A DNA stretch of 58,506 nt from Mycobacterium gordonae (GCF_001417955.2 NZ_LKTM01000235.1:1-58506); one strand, 5' to 3'. Shown: positions 44,469 through 56,489, numbered from the stretch's first letter. Notes: generated from the sequence alone by a model not told the origin. Numbers and translations: made by a program.

Positions 44469-46019
44469 GTGACCACCACTTCTTCGGGCTACCAGGCTCC
44501 CACCGTCAATGTCGCGACCTCGCTGCCCAAACGCGGTGTGGGTTCCTCGGTCCTGCTGGTACCGGTCGTGTCGAGCGGCGACAAGGACGCACCGGGCGCC
44601 ACCGTCGCCGCCGGTACCGTGCCGCTGCCCGCCGAGGCCGTGACCGAAATCGAGGCCGGCCTGCAGGCATTGGGCGCCACCGGCGCGACCGAGCAGGTGC
44701 ACCGGCTGGTGGTGTCGTCGCTGCCGGTGGCCAGCGTGCTGACCATCGGCCTGGGCAAGCAGCGCGACGAATGGGCGAGTGACTCGATCCGCAAGGCGGC
44801 CGGGGTCGCAGCGCGGTCGCTCGGCACCGCCGAGGCCGTGATCACCACACTGGCCGACCTGCCTGGCGAGGGCACCTGCGAGGCCGCGGTCGAAGGCCTC
44901 ATCCTGGGCAGCTACCGGTTCAGCGCCTTCCGCAGCGCCAAGACCGCTCCCAAGGACGCCGGGCTCCGCAAGCTCACCGTGCTGTCGACCGCCCGTGATG
45001 CCAAGAAGCAGAGCGCGCACGGGACGGCGGTAGCGACTGCGGTGGCCACCGCGCGCGATTTCGTCAACACCCCGCCGAGTCATCTTTTCCCGGCCGAATT
45101 CGCGACGCGCGCAAAGGCTTTGGGAGAATCGGTCGGCCTCGAAGTGGAGGTGCTCGACGACAAGGCGCTGAAGAAGGCGGGCTTCGGCGGGGTGATCGGG
45201 GTGGGCCAGGGGTCCTCGCGGCCGCCGCGGCTGGTGCGGTTGATCCACCGGGGGTCGCGGCTGGCCAAGAACCCGAAGCGGGCGAAGAAGGTCGCCCTGG
45301 TCGGCAAGGGCGTCACCTTCGACACGGGCGGAATCTCGATCAAGCCGGCCGCGTCGATGCACCACATGACCTCGGACATGGGTGGGGCGGCCGCCGTGAT
45401 CGCGACGGTGACGCTGGCCGCCCAGCTGCAGTTGCCGATCGATGTGATCGCCACGGTGCCGATGGCCGAGAACATGCCGTCCGGGACGGCGCAGCGGCCC
45501 GGCGACGTGCTGACCCAGTACGGCGGCATCACCGTCGAGGTGCAGAACACCGACGCCGAGGGCCGGCTCATCCTGGCCGACGCCATCGTGCGGGCGTGTG
45601 AGGACAATCCGGATTACCTGATCGAGACGTCCACCCTCACCGGCGCGCAGACGGTGGCGCTGGGTGCGCGCATCCCGGGGGTGATGGGTAGCGAGGAGTT
45701 CCGCGATCGCGTCGCCGCGATCTCGCAGCGGGTGGGCGAGAACGGCTGGCCGATGCCGCTACCCGACGAGCTCAAGGACGACCTGAAGTCAACGGTGGCC
45801 GACCTGTCCAATATCAGCGGTCAGCGGTTCGCCGGCATGTTGGTGGCCGGGGTGTTCCTGCGCGAGTTCGTCGACGAGTCGGTGCAGTGGGCACACATCG
45901 ACGTCGCCGGCCCGGCCTACAACACCGGCAGCCCGTGGGGATGCACGCCCAAAGGCGCCACCGGCGTACCCACCCGCACCATGTTCGCGGTGCTCGAAGA
46001 CATCGTCAGCAACGGGTAG
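44469..46019 (+). CDS. pepB: Leucyl aminopeptidase PepB (M17 family)
   Basis: A 516-residue enzyme. The C-terminal catalytic domain has [19 protein letters not shown] (Lys and Asp ligands), [12 protein letters not shown], and the M17 signature [13 protein letters not shown] with the paired acidic residues that bind the two metals. The N-terminal domain is the usual Rossmann-like oligomerisation part. It removes N-terminal residues such as leucine and acts on Cys-Gly in related species. The GTG is supported by the -10 element; the longer frame from 44352 lies inside the cyclase gene. Confidence 0.93.
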   Translation: MTTTSSGYQAPTVNVATSLPKRGVGSSVLLVPVVSSGDKDAPGATVAAGTVPLPAEAVTEIEAGLQALGATGATEQVHRLVVSSLPVASVLTIGLGKQRDEWASDSIRKAAGVAARSLGTAEAVITTLADLPGEGTCEAAVEGLILGSYRFSAFRSAKTAPKDAGLRKLTVLSTARDAKKQSAHGTAVATAVATARDFVNTPPSHLFPAEFATRAKALGESVGLEVEVLDDKALKKAGFGGVIGVGQGSSRPPRLVRLIHRGSRLAKNPKRAKKVALVGKGVTFDTGGISIKPAASMHHMTSDMGGAAAVIATVTLAAQLQLPIDVIATVPMAENMPSGTAQRPGDVLTQYGGITVEVQNTDAEGRLILADAIVRACEDNPDYLIETSTLTGAQTVALGARIPGVMGSEEFRDRVAAISQRVGENGWPMPLPDELKDDLKSTVADLSNISGQRFAGMLVAGVFLREFVDESVQWAHIDVAGPAYNTGSPWGCTPKGATGVPTRTMFAVLEDIVSNG

Positions 46020-46078
46020 CCGCCCACCAGCCCATGGGGCCCGGCGCCGATCACCACCGCTTCGACCGCGTCCCGTGG

Positions 46079-46543
46079 CTAGCTGACCTGGCTGGGATTG
46101 AGTCGTTCCGCCAGGGCCCCGAGGCGCCATAGGCACTCACGATTGCGGGGATAGACCGCCGCCAGCGCCATCTGGTCGGGCAGCAGGCGGGCCGGCCCGG
46201 TGACCGGCACCTCGATCATCTCGATCCGGCACCCGTCCGGAATATCACTGAGCCGCAGCGTTATTCGTGCGGCCCCGAACAACCCGACCCGGGCTTTCAA
46301 CACCAGTTCCGCACCTGGTGTGCAGCTTTCAACCTCCGTCTTGTCGTTAATGACCAGGGGCCACACCCCGACCGAGTGCTTGATGGCCGACCCGGGTTCC
46401 GGCCAGTTCGAGTCGACGGCCCGGGTCCGGCTGTTTCCGACCACCCACTGCGTGTACGTCCAGCCGTTGGCCATGACGTCCCACACCGCCTGGCGGGATG
46501 CCGACACGTCTCGGACGGTGGTCAATTCCTTCGTCAAACTCAT
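46079..46543 (-). CDS. SRPBCC-family protein (polyketide cyclase/dehydrase-like)
   Basis: A 154-residue protein beginning MSLTKELTTVRDVSASRQAVWDVM, the usual first strand and helix of a START-like cavity protein, with GWTYTQWVVGNSRTRAVD and a C-terminal helix ECLWRLGALAERL. It has the pattern of mycobacterial SRPBCC proteins of unknown ligand. In M. tuberculosis pepB is followed directly by ephD, so this gene and the next form a small insertion here. It is divergent from the neighbouring membrane-protein gene across about 150 bases. Confidence 0.78.
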   Translation of the reverse strand: MSLTKELTTVRDVSASRQAVWDVMANGWTYTQWVVGNSRTRAVDSNWPEPGSAIKHSVGVWPLVINDKTEVESCTPGAELVLKARVGLFGAARITLRLSDIPDGCRIEMIEVPVTGPARLLPDQMALAAVYPRNRECLWRLGALAERLNPSQVS

Positions 46544-46694
46544 GACAAGTCCTTCCGCGTTGGAATCATCAACGCGGAGTACCCCGGGCGCCGGAAAGTA
46601 CCGCTACGGGTCCTGGCAAACATTGCAGCGTTTAGCTCGAAACCGTCGCGGCTACTACAGCACCAGCAAGGTCCTCCTCGGGAAAGGCCGAAAA

Positions 46695-47039
46695 GTGACT
46701 GTACGACGGTTAATCATCGCGGTGAGTGCCGTGCTCTTGGTAGCCGGCGTGATTGGGTTGCTGGTGCCCGTCCAGGTGTCCAACAGCAACGGCGGAACGG
46801 TGTCTTGCGGCAACGGGCTGGCCACGGATCTCTCCGGAGCCCGGGCCGCCAATGACCGCAATGGCGCCAACATCCCGATCCTCAACCAGATCATTCCGCA
46901 CACCGACTTCGTGGCTCAGTGTGAGTCCGCGGTGTCGAGCCGGCGGATGTGGACGGTCCCGCTGACGGTGATCGGCATCGTCGGCGTCGCCGGGGCGCTG
47001 CTGGTACGGCGCACCCGGGGCGCGCCGGTCGACGTTTAG
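46695..47039 (+). CDS. Two-helix membrane protein, function unknown
   Basis: A 114-residue protein: helix one (LIIAVSAVLLVAGVIGLLV), an outer loop of about 55 residues with two cysteines (GTVSCGNGLATD and FVAQCESA), and helix two (WTVPLTVIGIVGVAGALLV) followed by RRTRGAPVDV. The two loop cysteines probably form a disulphide. The GTG has GGAAAGG seven bases upstream. It overlaps the end of ephD by four bases. I do not recognise a family with known function. Confidence 0.75.
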   Translation: MTVRRLIIAVSAVLLVAGVIGLLVPVQVSNSNGGTVSCGNGLATDLSGARAANDRNGANIPILNQIIPHTDFVAQCESAVSSRRMWTVPLTVIGIVGVAGALLVRRTRGAPVDV

Positions 47040-48817
47040 ATCACCTTCATCCGTGCCGTGCTGCGCAGTGCCTGGGGCAGCACCCGCGACACCCCGTAGA
47101 GCGCGTAGGCCTCGAAGGTGACCGGCCGGATCGGCTTGTTCTTCTTGACCGCGGACACGATCGCGTTGGCGACCTTGTCCGGCCCGTAGCTGCGCAGGTC
47201 GAACATCTTGTCCAGCTGTCCGCGCCGGCCGTCGACGACTTCGTCGTCCTTGCCGCCGGCCACGAACTGGGTGGTGGCAATGATGTTGGTGTCGATGACG
47301 CCGGGGCAGATCGTGGTCAGGCCGACGTCGGCGGCGTCGAGTTCGGCCCGCAGGCAGTCGGAGAACATGAACGTCGCCGCCTTGGACGTGCAGTAAGCGC
47401 TCAGCGACTGCAGCGGGGCGTAGGCCGCCATCGACGACACGTTGACGATGTGTCCGCCGGTGCCGCGCTCGACCAGGCGCTTGCCGAACGCCCGGCAACC
47501 GTTGACGACCCCGCCGAGGTTGACGTCGAGCACCCGGTCGAACTGCTCGGGCGGGGTGTCGAGAAATCCGCCCGCCTGGCCGATGCCGGCGTTGTTGACG
47601 ACGATGTCGGGCAGGCCGTGCTCGGCGCAGACCCGCTCGGCGAACGACTCGACGGCGTCGGCGTCGGAGACGTCGAGCACGTAGGCGTGGGCGGTGCCGC
47701 CAAAGGCGGTTATCTGGGCGGCGGTCTCCTTGACGGTGGCCTCGTCGGTGTCACTGATCACCAGCTCAGCGCCCTCGCGCGAGAACGCGATCGCGGTTTC
47801 GCGGCCGATGCCGCTGCCCGCCCCGGTCACCGATACCAGCGTGTCGCCGAAGTAGCCCCGGGGACGGCCTACCTGCGCCCGCAGCATCGCCCGGCTCGGC
47901 TGTTTGCCCTCGATCACATCGGCGAAGTCGTGCACGGCGGCGGCCATCACCTGTGGGTGCGACATCGGTGAGAAATGACCGGCCCGGATGTCGCGCCGCC
48001 ACAGCCGTGGTACCCAGCGGCCGGTCTCGTCGTACCCGTGCGGCCGGACGTACTTGTCCCTGGTGTTGACGACGAGCTGCACCGGCGTGTCGATGACGCG
48101 CACGCCCTGCCGGCGGAACTTCCCGGAAAACGAGCGCCAGTAGTTGGCGGGGTAGGTCTTCACCGACGTGGCCGCGTCGCTGGGCAACTTCTCGGAATGG
48201 TGAATCTGCTCGACGGGGATGTTGTCGACGATGCTGCGCCGCACCGCCGAACTCGACAGCGCCAACCGCAGCAACAGCGGCGCCAGCAACGGGATCGAAA
48301 AGAAAGCCATGTAGGTCAACCGAAGCACCTGGCTGATCGCCTGGGCCAGTTTCCGGACCCGCCACGGCTGGCGCAGCGCACCGAAGATGAACCCGACCAG
48401 CTGGTCCTGGGCCGGGCCGGACACCGAGGTGAACGACGCGACCCGGTCTGCGGCGCCGGGCCGGCTCAGGTACTCCCAGACCGCCACCGAGCCCCAGTCG
48501 TGGGCCAGCACGTGAACCGGCTGTCCGGGGCTCAGCTCGCCGATGACGGCTGCGAAGTCGTCGGCCATCCGGGCGGTGCTGTACGCGGACACCGGCTTGG
48601 GCGCCGAGGACAGCCCGACGCCGCGGTTGTCGAACCGCAGCACCCGGAACCGCTGTGCCAGCAACGGCACCACGCCGTCCCACAGCACATGGGAGTCCGG
48701 CCAGCCGTGCATCAGCACGACGGTCGGTCCTTCGCGGTTGCCCTCCTCGTAGACGGCGATCCGGACACCGTCCGCGCTGTCGACGAACTGCTGGGGTGCA
48801 TGTTGTGTTGCCGGCAT
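47036..48817 (-). CDS. ephD: Epoxide hydrolase-SDR fusion EphD
   Basis: A 593-residue two-domain protein. Residues about 1-300 are an alpha/beta hydrolase with the nucleophile Asp in VLAHDWGSVAVWEY, oxyanion HGWPDSHV, and the late histidine in AGHFSPMSHP. Residues about 325-590 are a short-chain dehydrogenase with TGAGSGIGRE, NNAGIG, and the catalytic Ser and Tyr-x3-Lys in NVSSMAAYAPLQSLSAYCTSKAA. M. tuberculosis EphD is linked to hydrolysis of epoxymycolic acids. The ATG has GGAGG just upstream. Overlap with the two-helix membrane gene is tail to tail. Confidence 0.93.
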   Translation of the reverse strand: MPATQHAPQQFVDSADGVRIAVYEEGNREGPTVVLMHGWPDSHVLWDGVVPLLAQRFRVLRFDNRGVGLSSAPKPVSAYSTARMADDFAAVIGELSPGQPVHVLAHDWGSVAVWEYLSRPGAADRVASFTSVSGPAQDQLVGFIFGALRQPWRVRKLAQAISQVLRLTYMAFFSIPLLAPLLLRLALSSSAVRRSIVDNIPVEQIHHSEKLPSDAATSVKTYPANYWRSFSGKFRRQGVRVIDTPVQLVVNTRDKYVRPHGYDETGRWVPRLWRRDIRAGHFSPMSHPQVMAAAVHDFADVIEGKQPSRAMLRAQVGRPRGYFGDTLVSVTGAGSGIGRETAIAFSREGAELVISDTDEATVKETAAQITAFGGTAHAYVLDVSDADAVESFAERVCAEHGLPDIVVNNAGIGQAGGFLDTPPEQFDRVLDVNLGGVVNGCRAFGKRLVERGTGGHIVNVSSMAAYAPLQSLSAYCTSKAATFMFSDCLRAELDAADVGLTTICPGVIDTNIIATTQFVAGGKDDEVVDGRRGQLDKMFDLRSYGPDKVANAIVSAVKKNKPIRPVTFEAYALYGVSRVLPQALRSTARMKVI

Positions 48818-49047
48818 CAAACCTCCGCCACCTGCGACTTGTCGTCGGGAACCAGTGGCCACACCGTAGCAAGCGCAACCGTCACGACACGCAACCGAAG
48901 TCGCCGCGCCCTGAATGTGGGTGGCCGGTGGCAGAGTGAAAGGATAGGTTTTGACCTCGACATGGGTTGCCCACCCGGTTCCTTACGGTGTGGTAAGCCA
49001 GAGGTCGACCTGCGCCGATCCGACGACCGTTCGAGGAGTCAACTCAG

Positions 49048-50895
<1,848 letters not shown>

Positions 50896-50911
50896 GGAGG
50901 ACTCCCGAACC

Positions 50912-51823
50912 GTGGCCAAAGCGGTGATCGCGATTGCGGGTTCGTCTGGCTTGATCGGTTCGGCGCTGACTGCCGCGCTGCGCGCGGCCGACCACGAGGT
51001 GCTGCGCATCGTGCGTCGCGCCCCGGCGAATTCCGAAGAGCTGCACTGGAATCCGGAGAGCGGTGAATTCGACCCGGAGGCGCTGGCCGACGTCGACGTG
51101 GTGGTCAACCTGTGTGGCGTGAACGTCGGCCAGCGCCGGTGGTCGGGTGCGTTCAAACAGAGCCTGCGCGACAGCCGGCTGGCGCCGACGGAAGTGCTCG
51201 CGGCCGCCGTCGCCGACGCCGGTGTCGGCACACTCATCAACGCCAGCGCGGTGGGCTACTACGGCGACACCAGAGAGCGCGTGGTCGACGAAACCGACGC
51301 CGCCGGACGGGGCTTTCTGGCCCAGTTGTGTGTGGACTGGGAGGCCGCCACATTGCCGGCACAGTACGAAGGCGTTCGGGTGGTGCTGGCCCGCACCGGG
51401 TTGGTGCTGGCCCCCTCGGGCGGCGCGCTGCGGATGATGCGGCCGGTGTTCTCGGTGGGACTCGGCGCGCGACTGGGCAGCGGCCGTCAGTACATGTCCT
51501 GGATCAGTCTCGAAGACGAGGTCCGCGCGCTACTGTTCGCCATCTCCCACCCGACGTTGTCCGGACCGGTGAACCTGACCGGACCGGCACCGGTGACCAA
51601 CGCGGAGTTCACCACCGCCTTCGGCCGCGCGGTCAACCGCCCGACGCCGATGGCCGTGCCGGGTTTCGCGGTGCGCGCGGCGCTCGGGGAATTCGCCGAC
51701 GAGGGTCTGCTCACGGGTCAGCGCGCCATTCCGACGGCCCTGGAACAAGCGGGTTTTCAGTTCCACCACAACACAATTGGCGAGGCACTCGGGTACGCCA
51801 CGGCCCGTCGTGAGCAGGATTGA
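50912..51823 (+). CDS. TIGR01777 NAD-dependent epimerase/dehydratase (Rv2216-like)
   Basis: A 303-residue extended SDR protein. The Rossmann motif is [17 protein letters not shown]. The family hallmark [18 protein letters not shown] contains the Tyr near the active site, and [14 protein letters not shown] follows the early strands. Members (such as E. coli YfcH) have no established reaction. The GTG start lies 16 bases after dlaT, with AAGGAGG close to the dlaT stop, so the two are probably cotranscribed. Confidence 0.88.
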   Translation: MAKAVIAIAGSSGLIGSALTAALRAADHEVLRIVRRAPANSEELHWNPESGEFDPEALADVDVVVNLCGVNVGQRRWSGAFKQSLRDSRLAPTEVLAAAVADAGVGTLINASAVGYYGDTRERVVDETDAAGRGFLAQLCVDWEAATLPAQYEGVRVVLARTGLVLAPSGGALRMMRPVFSVGLGARLGSGRQYMSWISLEDEVRALLFAISHPTLSGPVNLTGPAPVTNAEFTTAFGRAVNRPTPMAVPGFAVRAALGEFADEGLLTGQRAIPTALEQAGFQFHHNTIGEALGYATARREQD

Positions 51824-51924
51824 ATACCCTTACGGAACCCATTTCGCACCAGCGACTTCTGCGGTATCTTGCTTCCGGCGCTTATGAGCGGGTGCCACGA
51901 ACCAAGTGAGACCAATGGAGACCA

Positions 51925-52677
51925 GTGACTGCCTCGGTTTTTCATGACGTGAAAAAGGAGGGGCCGCTGTATGCACTCTTCCTCAACTGCACCCTGAAGA
52001 AGGGGCCGGAGGTTTCCAACACCGAGGCACTGTGCAATCTGCTCATCGAACGACTGCGAGCCCACGAACCCGACATCGAAACCGAGATCGTCCGCGTCGT
52101 CGATTACGACGTCAAACCCGGCATCGGCAACGACGAAGGTGACGGCGACGAATGGCCGGTCATCCTGGAAAAAGTCAAGCGCTGCAACATCATCGTGCCT
52201 GCCATGCCGATCTGGATGGGGGTGCGGTCCTCGGTGATGCAGCGGGTGATCGAGCGATTGGACGGCACCACCAAGACGGTGATGTGCGAGCGCACCGGCC
52301 AGTTTCCGCTCTACGGAACGGTGGCCGGGTGTGTGGTCACCGGCAATGAGGACGGCAGCCACGACTGCGTCGCCAACACCTTCGCAAACCTGCTGCACTT
52401 CGGGGTGACGGTGCCGCCCAATACCGATCTGTACTGGGTCGGGGATGCCGGGCCGGGAGCCAGCTATATCGAGGCCGGCGGCGAACTGTCGCCATATGTG
52501 CGGCGCAACGCCGAACTGACCGCGCTCAATTTGCTCTTCGGCGCGAAACTGCTGCGGGACAATCCGTACCCGATCAACATCGCACGGCACAACGCAATCA
52601 TGATGCAGCGCAACGAAGTCAAGGCGGCCGCGATGAACCTTGCCATCAGCTATATGCGCGACAACATGCCAGATTGA
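51925..52677 (+). CDS. NADPH-dependent FMN reductase-like flavodoxin-fold protein
   Basis: A 250-residue protein. After a short head comes LYALFLNCTLKKGPEVSNTEAL, where a strand and a Ser/Asn/Thr-bearing loop bind FMN phosphate, and VPAMPIWMGVRSSVMQRVIERL, the second flavin loop. It ends with a helical C-terminus. Such proteins are flavin or quinone reductases. The GTG at 51925 is the only good start; the ATG at 51914 runs out of frame to a quick stop. A TATCTT hexamer at about 51871 may be its -10 element. The gene belongs to an insertion between the Rv2216 and lipB orthologues. Confidence 0.82.
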   Translation: MTASVFHDVKKEGPLYALFLNCTLKKGPEVSNTEALCNLLIERLRAHEPDIETEIVRVVDYDVKPGIGNDEGDGDEWPVILEKVKRCNIIVPAMPIWMGVRSSVMQRVIERLDGTTKTVMCERTGQFPLYGTVAGCVVTGNEDGSHDCVANTFANLLHFGVTVPPNTDLYWVGDAGPGASYIEAGGELSPYVRRNAELTALNLLFGAKLLRDNPYPINIARHNAIMMQRNEVKAAAMNLAISYMRDNMPD

Positions 52678-52723
52678 TCGACAATGTTGAAAACTTTGTG
52701 AGTTGACAAGAAAGGTCGGTGTG

Positions 52724-53383
52724 ATGGAACTGGCCGAGTTGGTCGCGGGTCTCGGAGTCGCCGATGTGGTCGACGCGATGACGATGACGCATGCGCACCG
52801 CTCCCACATCATCGATCTCGACAGCCCCGATCCCAGCCGGACACTCGTCGGCCCGGCGGTGACGATCTCCTATCTGCCGGTGCGCAAGGACCTGATGGAT
52901 CCCGAAAAGCACAGCCTCGGGCCGGCTATCTACCGCGCCGTCGAAAAACATGACCCCAGGGGCGCGGTGCTGGTGATGGCCTCCAACGGCTACCCCCACA
53001 CGTCGCTGGGCGGCGGCACCAAGCTGAGCCGGGTGGAAAACCTGGGCATGGCAGGCATTCTCGCCGATGGCAAGCTGCGCGACTACGAAGAGCTGAACAC
53101 CTACCGGTTCGCCACCTACAGCCGCGGCGAAACGGTGCGCGCGGGCGGCAACGAGGTCCAGCCCTACCTGGCCGACGTCCCGATCGCCGTCGGCGGCGTC
53201 ACCGTCGTACCCGGCGATGTCATCTTTGCAAAAGGGTCTACCGCCGTGGTGATTCCGGGTGCTGAGGCCGAAGCCATCCTGACCAAGGCGCGCAACATCA
53301 TGCACAAGATGGACGCCGCCAAGGAAAGCCTCAAGAACGAAGACCCCGAGACCGTCCTCCGTCAGGGCAGTGGCGAGTTGTGA
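52724..53383 (+). CDS. RraA-like / HMG aldolase-family protein
   Basis: A 219-residue protein. Motifs are [32 protein letters not shown], the Gly-rich [14 protein letters not shown], and [13 protein letters not shown], the G-x-x-R-D region whose Asp holds a divalent metal in 4-hydroxy-4-methyl-2-oxoglutarate aldolases. It may act as an aldolase or oxaloacetate decarboxylase rather than as an RNase E regulator. The ATG has AAGAAAGG about eight bases upstream. It is 46 bases after the flavodoxin-like gene in the same direction, so the two may form an operon for breakdown of an aromatic or organic acid; the substrate is not visible. Confidence 0.8.
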   Translation: MELAELVAGLGVADVVDAMTMTHAHRSHIIDLDSPDPSRTLVGPAVTISYLPVRKDLMDPEKHSLGPAIYRAVEKHDPRGAVLVMASNGYPHTSLGGGTKLSRVENLGMAGILADGKLRDYEELNTYRFATYSRGETVRAGGNEVQPYLADVPIAVGGVTVVPGDVIFAKGSTAVVIPGAEAEAILTKARNIMHKMDAAKESLKNEDPETVLRQGSGEL

Positions 53384-53400
53384 GGACGCCGGCGGTCAGC

Positions 53401-53757
53401 TCAAGCGGCCGCCGCCTTCGAATCAGCTTCCCGCCACGGCCATTTCCCGGTCATTTCCACGGTCAGCGAGAGGCTGAGGAAGGTCCGGATGGCCACCACC
53501 CCGGCCAGTGCGGCGACGTGCTGCGTGTTGGGCGTGACGACGATCGTCTTGACGATGTCGCCGGCCACCAGAAATTCCAGTCCGATCAGAATCGCGCGTC
53601 CCAGGTTGTTGCGCAGATCGCGATAGGCCTGGGCTGCGTCCCGCGCCACATGTACGAGGAACAGCGAACAGGCGATGAGGCAGCCGACCACGATCACCGA
53701 AACACCTGCGACATCGATGGCCGAGCCGACGTGGTCCACGATCTGCAGCAGATTCAT
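53401..53757 (-). CDS. DUF1622 membrane protein
   Basis: A 118-residue protein with three hydrophobic helices ([59 protein letters not shown]). The combination [17 protein letters not shown] followed by [18 protein letters not shown] is the DUF1622 signature. Function unknown. It faces the RraA-like gene tail to tail and is divergent from lipB across 60 bases. Confidence 0.85.
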   Translation of the reverse strand: MNLLQIVDHVGSAIDVAGVSVIVVGCLIACSLFLVHVARDAAQAYRDLRNNLGRAILIGLEFLVAGDIVKTIVVTPNTQHVAALAGVVAIRTFLSLSLTVEMTGKWPWREADSKAAAA

Positions 53758-53804
53758 GGCAGGCAGATTAGCGGCTGGCGGAACCGTCGGACCGGTGCTT
53801 CGCG

Positions 53805-53810
53805 TAACGT
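53805..53810 (+). promoter_or_regulatory. -10 element for a leaderless lipB transcript
   Basis: TAACGT followed by seven bases and the GTG of lipB. There is no ribosome site, as expected for a leaderless message. Confidence 0.5.
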
Positions 53811-53817
53811 CGCTGAC

Positions 53818-54507
53818 GTGACGGGTTCAATCCGGTCCAGCCCCGCAACGATCGACATACGGCAGCTCGGCACCATCGACTACCAGGACGCCTGGCAGCT
53901 GCAGCGCGAGCTGGCCGACGCCCGGGTCGCGGGCGGATCCGACACCCTGCTGCTGCTCGAGCATCCCGCCGTCTACACCGCCGGCCGCCGCACCGAACCG
54001 CATGAACGGCCGCTGGACGGAACTCCCGTCGTCGACACCGATCGCGGCGGCAAGATCACCTGGCACGGCCCCGGGCAGCTGGTGGGCTATCCCGTCATCG
54101 GGCTGGCCGAGCCCCTCGACGTCGTCAACTACGTGCGGCGGCTCGAGGAGGCGCTGATCAAAGTGTGCGGCGATCTGGGCCTGGAAACCGCGCGGGTGGA
54201 CGGACGCTCCGGGGTCTGGGTCCCGGGCCGGCCGGCCCGCAAGGTCGCCGCGATCGGAGTGCGGGTGGCTCGCTCGACGACGTTGCACGGGTTCGCCCTC
54301 AACTGCGACTGCGACCTGGCGTCATTCACCGCGATCGTGCCGTGCGGCATCACCGACGCCGGAGTCACGTCGCTGTCCGCCGAACTCGGCCGCCGTGTCG
54401 CGGTGGACGACGTGCGTGCCGCCGTCGCCGATGCCGTGTGCGACGCCCTGGACGGGTTGCTGCCGGTACGGGATCACTTGGCCGGCCGCGTAGCATCGAA
54501 TACGTGA
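53818..54507 (+). CDS. lipB: Octanoyltransferase LipB
   Basis: A 229-residue enzyme that moves octanoate from acyl carrier protein to lipoyl domains. The dyad Lys142 (RKVAAIGV) and Cys176 (IVPCGI) is in place, at the same numbering as in M. tuberculosis LipB. The acyl-binding region has [17 protein letters not shown]. The GTG fits the -10 element. The lipA GTG overlaps its stop (GTGA). With lipA it supplies lipoate for DlaT and for the glycine cleavage H protein. Confidence 0.95.
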   Translation: MTGSIRSSPATIDIRQLGTIDYQDAWQLQRELADARVAGGSDTLLLLEHPAVYTAGRRTEPHERPLDGTPVVDTDRGGKITWHGPGQLVGYPVIGLAEPLDVVNYVRRLEEALIKVCGDLGLETARVDGRSGVWVPGRPARKVAAIGVRVARSTTLHGFALNCDCDLASFTAIVPCGITDAGVTSLSAELGRRVAVDDVRAAVADAVCDALDGLLPVRDHLAGRVASNT

Positions 54508-55439
54508 CTGTCGCTCCTCAGGGTCGGAAACTGTTGCGCCTCGAGGTGCGCAACGCCCAGACTCCGATCGAGCGCAAGCCGCCCTGGATCAAGACGCGGG
54601 CCCGGATGGGACCGGAGTACACCGAACTCAAGAGTCTGGTCCGGCGCGAGGGTTTGCACACCGTCTGCGAAGAGGCCGGCTGCCCCAACATCTTCGAATG
54701 CTGGGAGGACCGGGAGGCCACCTTCCTGATCGGCGGCGACCAGTGCACCCGGCGCTGCGATTTCTGCCAGATCGACACCGGCAAGCCCGCCGAGCTCGAC
54801 CGCGACGAGCCGCGCCGGGTGGCCGAGAGCGTGCAGACGATGGGCCTGCGCTACGCCACGGTGACCGGCGTCGCCCGCGATGACCTGCCCGATGGCGGCG
54901 CCTGGCTGTACGCCGAGACGGTGCGGGCCATCAAGGAACTCAACCCGTCCACCGGCGTCGAGCTGTTGGTTCCGGACTTCAACGGCGAGCCCGACCGCCT
55001 CGACGAGGTCTTCGAGTCCCGTCCGGAAGTATTGGCGCACAACGTCGAAACGGTGCCTCGCATCTTCAAGCGGATCCGCCCGGCGTTCACCTACCGGCGC
55101 AGCCTCGATGTGCTCACCGCAGCGCGTGAATTCGGCCTGGTCACCAAGAGCAACCTCATCCTCGGTCTGGGCGAGACGCCCGAGGAAGTGCGCACCGCGC
55201 TGGCCGACCTGCACGCCGCCGGCTGCGACATCGTCACCATCACCCAGTACCTGCGGCCGACAGCGCGTCATCATCCGGTCGAACGGTGGGTGACCCCGGA
55301 TGAGTTCGTCGAGTTCGCCGGGTTCGCCGAAGGGTTGGGCTTCGCCGGGGTGCTGGCCGGGCCGCTGGTTCGCTCTTCCTACCGGGCCGGTCGGCTCTAC
55401 GAGCAGGCCCGCACGGCGCGAACCTCGGCGCCCGGATAA
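54504..55439 (+). CDS. lipA: Lipoyl synthase LipA
   Basis: A 311-residue radical SAM enzyme, the same length as M. tuberculosis LipA. The auxiliary 4Fe-4S cluster is held by Cys55, Cys60 and Cys66 ([12 protein letters not shown]), and the SAM cluster by Cys81, Cys85 and Cys88 (CTRRCDFC). The C-terminal RSSYRAG provides the serine ligand. It inserts two sulphur atoms into protein-bound octanoyl groups. Translation is coupled to lipB by a GTGA overlap. Confidence 0.96.
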   Translation: MTVAPQGRKLLRLEVRNAQTPIERKPPWIKTRARMGPEYTELKSLVRREGLHTVCEEAGCPNIFECWEDREATFLIGGDQCTRRCDFCQIDTGKPAELDRDEPRRVAESVQTMGLRYATVTGVARDDLPDGGAWLYAETVRAIKELNPSTGVELLVPDFNGEPDRLDEVFESRPEVLAHNVETVPRIFKRIRPAFTYRRSLDVLTAAREFGLVTKSNLILGLGETPEEVRTALADLHAAGCDIVTITQYLRPTARHHPVERWVTPDEFVEFAGFAEGLGFAGVLAGPLVRSSYRAGRLYEQARTARTSAPG

Positions 55440-55451
55440 CCCGCGCATACG

Positions 55452-55457
55452 TATCCT
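55452..55457 (+). promoter_or_regulatory. -10 element for a leaderless DUF4191 transcript
   Basis: TATCCT with eight bases to the ATG at 55466. There is no ribosome site. Confidence 0.45.
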
Positions 55458-55465
55458 TAGTGACT

Positions 55466-56218
55466 ATGGCGAAATCCCGAACTGCTGCGGAAAACAAGGC
55501 CGCCAAGGCCGAGGCGGCGGCCGCCCGCAAGGCTGCTTCCAAACAACGCCGCGCTCAGCTGTGGCAGGCGTTCAACATGCAGCGCAAGCAGGACAAGCGC
55601 CTGCTGCCCTACATGATCGGCGCGTTCGTGCTGATCGTGGCGGTCAGCGTGGCGGTCGGGGTGTGGGCCGGCGGGCTGACCATGATCATGATGATCCCGA
55701 TCGGTCTGCTGCTGGGCGCACTGGTGGCGTTCATCATTTTCGGCCGCCGGGCCCAGCGCAGCGTCTTCCAGCAGGCCGAGGGCCAGACCGGAGCCGCCGC
55801 GTGGGTGCTGGACAATTTGCGGGGCAAGTGGCGGGTGACCCCCGGGGTGGCCGCGACCGGACACTTCGATGCGGTGCACCGGGTGATCGGCCGGCCCGGC
55901 GTCATCCTGGTCGGCGAGGGTTCGGCGACCCGCGTCAAACCGCTGCTCGCACAGGAAAAGAAGCGCACGGCGCGAGTGGTCGGTGAAGTGCCGATCTACG
56001 ACATCATCGTCGGCAACGGCGAGGGCGAGGTCGCGCTGGCCAAGCTGGAGCGCCATTTGAATCGCCTGCCGGCCAATATCACCGTCAAGCAGATGGACAC
56101 GCTGGAATCGCGACTGGCCGCCCTCGGTTCGCGAGCCGGGGCCGCCATGATGCCCAAAGGCCCGCTGCCCAATTCCGGCAAGATGCGCGGTGTCCAGCGG
56201 ACCGTACGCCGCCGTTAA
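55466..56218 (+). CDS. DUF4191 membrane protein (Rv2219-like)
   Basis: A 250-residue protein, the length of M. tuberculosis Rv2219. A basic Lys/Ala-rich head (about 45 residues) is followed by two close helices (YMIGAFVLIVAVSVAVGVWAGG; MIMMIPIGLLLGALVAFIIFG) and a cytoplasmic domain with LRGKWRVTPGVAATGHFDAVHR and VKQMDTLESRLAALGSRAG. Function unknown. The ATG is chosen over the GTG at 55460. In M. tuberculosis a small gene and glnA1 come next; here a PE_PGRS gene follows. Confidence 0.88.
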   Translation: MAKSRTAAENKAAKAEAAAARKAASKQRRAQLWQAFNMQRKQDKRLLPYMIGAFVLIVAVSVAVGVWAGGLTMIMMIPIGLLLGALVAFIIFGRRAQRSVFQQAEGQTGAAAWVLDNLRGKWRVTPGVAATGHFDAVHRVIGRPGVILVGEGSATRVKPLLAQEKKRTARVVGEVPIYDIIVGNGEGEVALAKLERHLNRLPANITVKQMDTLESRLAALGSRAGAAMMPKGPLPNSGKMRGVQRTVRRR

Positions 56219-56387
56219 TAAGCGCCCGCATCGCGACAACAGCCCGGCAATTCGGGTAATTTGAATTCAACAGGCTGCGCCTGGCGGAATTACGACGGCG
56301 CGGTTCGGTATCTGCACCGGTGTCAATACCGCTCAGGCGTCCTACGCGCGCTGCCAGCATGTTCCCGCGCGGTCCGTTAATGATCGC

Positions 56388-56408
56388 TTTGTAAAGCCGA
56401 TTTACAAA
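56388..56408. promoter_or_regulatory. Operator-like inverted repeat
   Basis: TTTGTAAA-GCCGA-TTTACAAA, a perfect eight-base inverted repeat around a five-base spacer, with a further CTGTAAAA just downstream. It is 80-100 bases upstream of the likely -35 element of the PE_PGRS promoter. The shape suits a dimeric regulator; none is identified. Confidence 0.4.
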
Positions 56409-56489
56409 AACTCTGTAAAATTGCAATATCTGCCTTTCTGTATAACCGCTTCACATTGACGCCGCTGTTAAAAGATTTTTTATAACGTT

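Noticed and set aside
48940..49000. Promoter of dlaT
   Set aside because: TAGGTT, TTGACC and TTACGGT are present but no -35/-10 pair has acceptable spacing, so none is called.
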